Source: an uncultured Synergistia bacterium
Lineage (GTDB): Bacteria; Eremiobacterota; SpSt-956; JAKJGF01
Direction: 5' to 3'
Length of the DNA stretch: 7,467 nucleotides
Assembly: GCA_937888925.1 (NCBI GenBank)
Contig: CALARM010001064.1
Span: forward strand, 1-7,467
Each line of letters begins with the position of its first letter. Position 1 is the first letter of the stretch. A program made the translations under genes and the position numbers. The notes beneath the pieces are model-generated. The model saw nothing but the letters and a program-made list of their open reading frames with translations, had not been told where the DNA came from and did not search any database. Of the stretch, positions 6,782 to 7,467 are shown piece after piece.

Positions 6782-6825
6782 AAAAAAGAGGTAATAGTTA
6801 TTAAAAGAAAACTATTACCTTTTTT
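6782..6825 (+). terminator. Rho-independent terminator, possibly bidirectional
   Basis: A perfect 10-bp stem (GGTAATAGTT at 6790-6799 with AACTATTACC at 6810-6819) has a 10-nt loop and is followed directly by six T (6820-6825). An A-run at 6782-6787 before the stem extends the pairing and would give a U-tract on the other strand. It ends the coiled-coil transcript. Confidence 0.92.
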
Positions 6826-6840
6826 CCTTGATAAAAACTA

Positions 6841-6869
6841 TTTACAAAAGGTTAAGGTGATGTGATAAT
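6841..6869 (+). promoter_or_regulatory. Predicted promoter of the 3'-most gene
   Basis: A -35 TTTACA (6841-6846, 5 of 6), a 17-nt spacer and an extended -10 TGTGATAAT (6861-6869, hexamer GATAAT 5 of 6) sit just after the terminator. RNA would start near 6876, inside heptamer array D. The leader of about 120 nt would then contain most of array D, the hairpin, array E and the ribosome binding site. Confidence 0.55.
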
Positions 6870-6872
6870 AAT

Positions 6873-6907
6873 AGTGAGTCGTGAGTAGTGAGTAGTGAAT
6901 GGTGAAG
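6873..6907. repeat. Heptamer array D (AGTGAGT units)
   Basis: Five 7-bp units: AGTGAGT, CGTGAGT, AGTGAGT, AGTGAAT, GGTGAAG. All keep GTGA. It differs in the flanking three bases from arrays A, C and E. It lies at the predicted transcription start of the last gene and is in opposite orientation to array E. Confidence 0.85.
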
Positions 6908-6923
6908 GAAGCCACAACCGGTA

Positions 6924-6944
6924 GGGGCGTTTAAATAAACGCCC
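6924..6944. repeat. GC-rich REP-like hairpin
   Basis: A perfect 9-bp inverted repeat, GGGCGTTTA (6925-6933) and TAAACGCCC (6936-6944), has a 2-nt centre and is preceded by ACCGGTAGG. It is much more GC-rich than its surroundings. Elements of the GTAGGGGCG...CGCCC type recur as dispersed repeats in various bacterial genomes, so this is probably a mobile or REP-like palindrome; that comes from memory, not a search. It lies between arrays D and E. Confidence 0.75.
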
Positions 6945-6978
6945 ATCACGCATTACGCATTACGCATCACCCATCACG
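6944..6978. repeat. Heptamer array E (CATCACG units)
   Basis: Five 7-bp units, CATCACG, CATTACG, CATTACG, CATCACC and CATCACG, start on the last base of the hairpin and stop six bases before the ribosome binding site of the next gene. The complement reads CGTGATG, the same family as array C, in reverse orientation. Confidence 0.9.
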
Positions 6979-6983
6979 ATGTT

Positions 6984-6990
6984 AAGGAGG
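6984..6990 (+). promoter_or_regulatory. Strong Shine-Dalgarno AAGGAGG
   Basis: AAGGAGG matches the anti-Shine-Dalgarno essentially perfectly and lies 8 nt before ATG 6999. It is the strongest ribosome binding site in the window and fixes the start of the gene that follows. Confidence 0.9.
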
Positions 6991-6998
6991 TTTTCCAT

Positions 6999-7467
6999 AT
7001 GGATCCCATATCTACAAATATATATGGTTCAGGGAGAATAGCCGGGCCTGCTATTACCAGATTGCCGGCCAGATCGGTACAGGCAGAAGAACATATAGAA
7101 GAAAAGCCGGAAAAGAAAGTTTCTCTGTCACAGGATCAGATTATTTTAAGTGACACACCGGCAGAAAAACAGGTTGAAAAGAAAAAACGGACAAGAAATT
7201 TAAAAGGAGAAACTAAAAAAACCGAATTAAAAAAAGCGGTAAAAGAAGAAGCTTTTGAACAGATAGATGAAGATGAATCCATAGAAACATCCCTTGCAAG
7301 ATTTCAAAAAGTAAGAAGAGAACTTCAGTCAGAACCTGTTACAAAAGAAGAAGAAGGTCAGAGCAGACTTGCCCTCAGAGGACTTAAAAAAATTAAGAAA
7401 GAACTTCGTTCCGGCGGTATAAGAGACGGCCAGAATATGCAGGATGTCCGTCTTCTGACAGAACATT
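6999..7467 (+). CDS. Partial charged protein of unknown function (5' end)
   Basis: The first 156 codons are visible; the gene runs off the window. It starts MDPISTNIYGSGRIAGPAIT, with no signal peptide or membrane helix. Residues 1-30 are Gly/Ile/Pro-containing and probably flexible. A short VSLSQDQIILSD segment lies at 41-52. Residues about 54-120 are rich in Lys and Glu and look disordered or helical. From about 96 on a more regular helical part appears (SLARFQKVRRELQ, then RLALRGLKKIKKELRSGG). These two related segments (about 98-110 and 123-137, each with a basic LxxxxKxxxEL pattern) hint at helical repeats. I recognise no family. It resembles the upstream coiled-coil protein only in composition. 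The preceding terminator and own promoter make it a separate transcription unit. Confidence 0.8.
   Translation, partial: MDPISTNIYGSGRIAGPAITRLPARSVQAEEHIEEKPEKKVSLSQDQIILSDTPAEKQVEKKKRTRNLKGETKKTELKKAVKEEAFEQIDEDESIETSLARFQKVRRELQSEPVTKEEEGQSRLALRGLKKIKKELRSGGIRDGQNMQDVRLLTEH

Noticed and set aside
6924..6944. GC-rich palindrome as an intrinsic terminator
   Set aside because: No T-run follows the stem, a strong terminator lies just upstream, and the palindrome sits downstream of the predicted promoter of the next gene.

Overview
The window is an AT-rich bacterial chromosome segment using the standard code (TGA and TAA both act as stops). The organism is probably diderm: there is a lipoprotein with a lipobox and an exported right-handed beta-helix. 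No gene pins down the phylum. The mix of poorly conserved coiled-coil proteins, a cyclic-nucleotide-type domain, a membrane-fused aminopropyltransferase-like protein and 7-bp tandem repeats between genes would fit a deep-branching or candidate phylum known mainly from environmental genomes, but that is inference.

Layout. Positions 1-141 hold no confident gene, only a possible decayed 3' end. A two-gene minus-strand operon runs from 3826 down to 178. First comes a 786-aa membrane protein with a spermidine-synthase-like domain between two membrane halves. A 434-aa protein with a C-terminal cNMP-binding-type domain follows, overlapping the first by 17 bp. A 212-bp divergent region (3827-4038) carries plausible promoters both ways. 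On the plus strand follow a 512-aa beta-helix lipoprotein (4039-5577), a 282-aa charged coiled-coil protein (5889-6737), a strong intrinsic terminator (6790-6825), and the 5' part of another charged protein (6999 to the edge) with a good promoter and a near-perfect Shine-Dalgarno.

The most unusual feature is a family of 7-bp tandem repeats with a GTRA or TGA core (GCGTGAT, GCGTGAC, AGTGAGT, GTTGAGA and the inverse forms) in nearly every intergenic space. Array A (142-182) supplies the stop codon of the cNMP-domain gene. Array C (6740-6774) starts two bases after the stop of the coiled-coil gene. Arrays D (6873-6907) and E (6944-6978), five units each and in opposite orientation, flank a GC-rich hairpin in the predicted leader of the last gene. 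A 14-bp palindrome after the lipoprotein gene (5605-5618) reads as two such heptamers head to head. Because 7 is not a multiple of 3 and almost every unit contains TGA or TAA, three units put a stop in all three frames of one strand.

How the genes work together is not clear. The operon suggests a membrane aminopropyltransferase-like enzyme co-expressed with a cytoplasmic sensor-like protein. The plus-strand genes each appear to have their own signals and look like separate transcription units.
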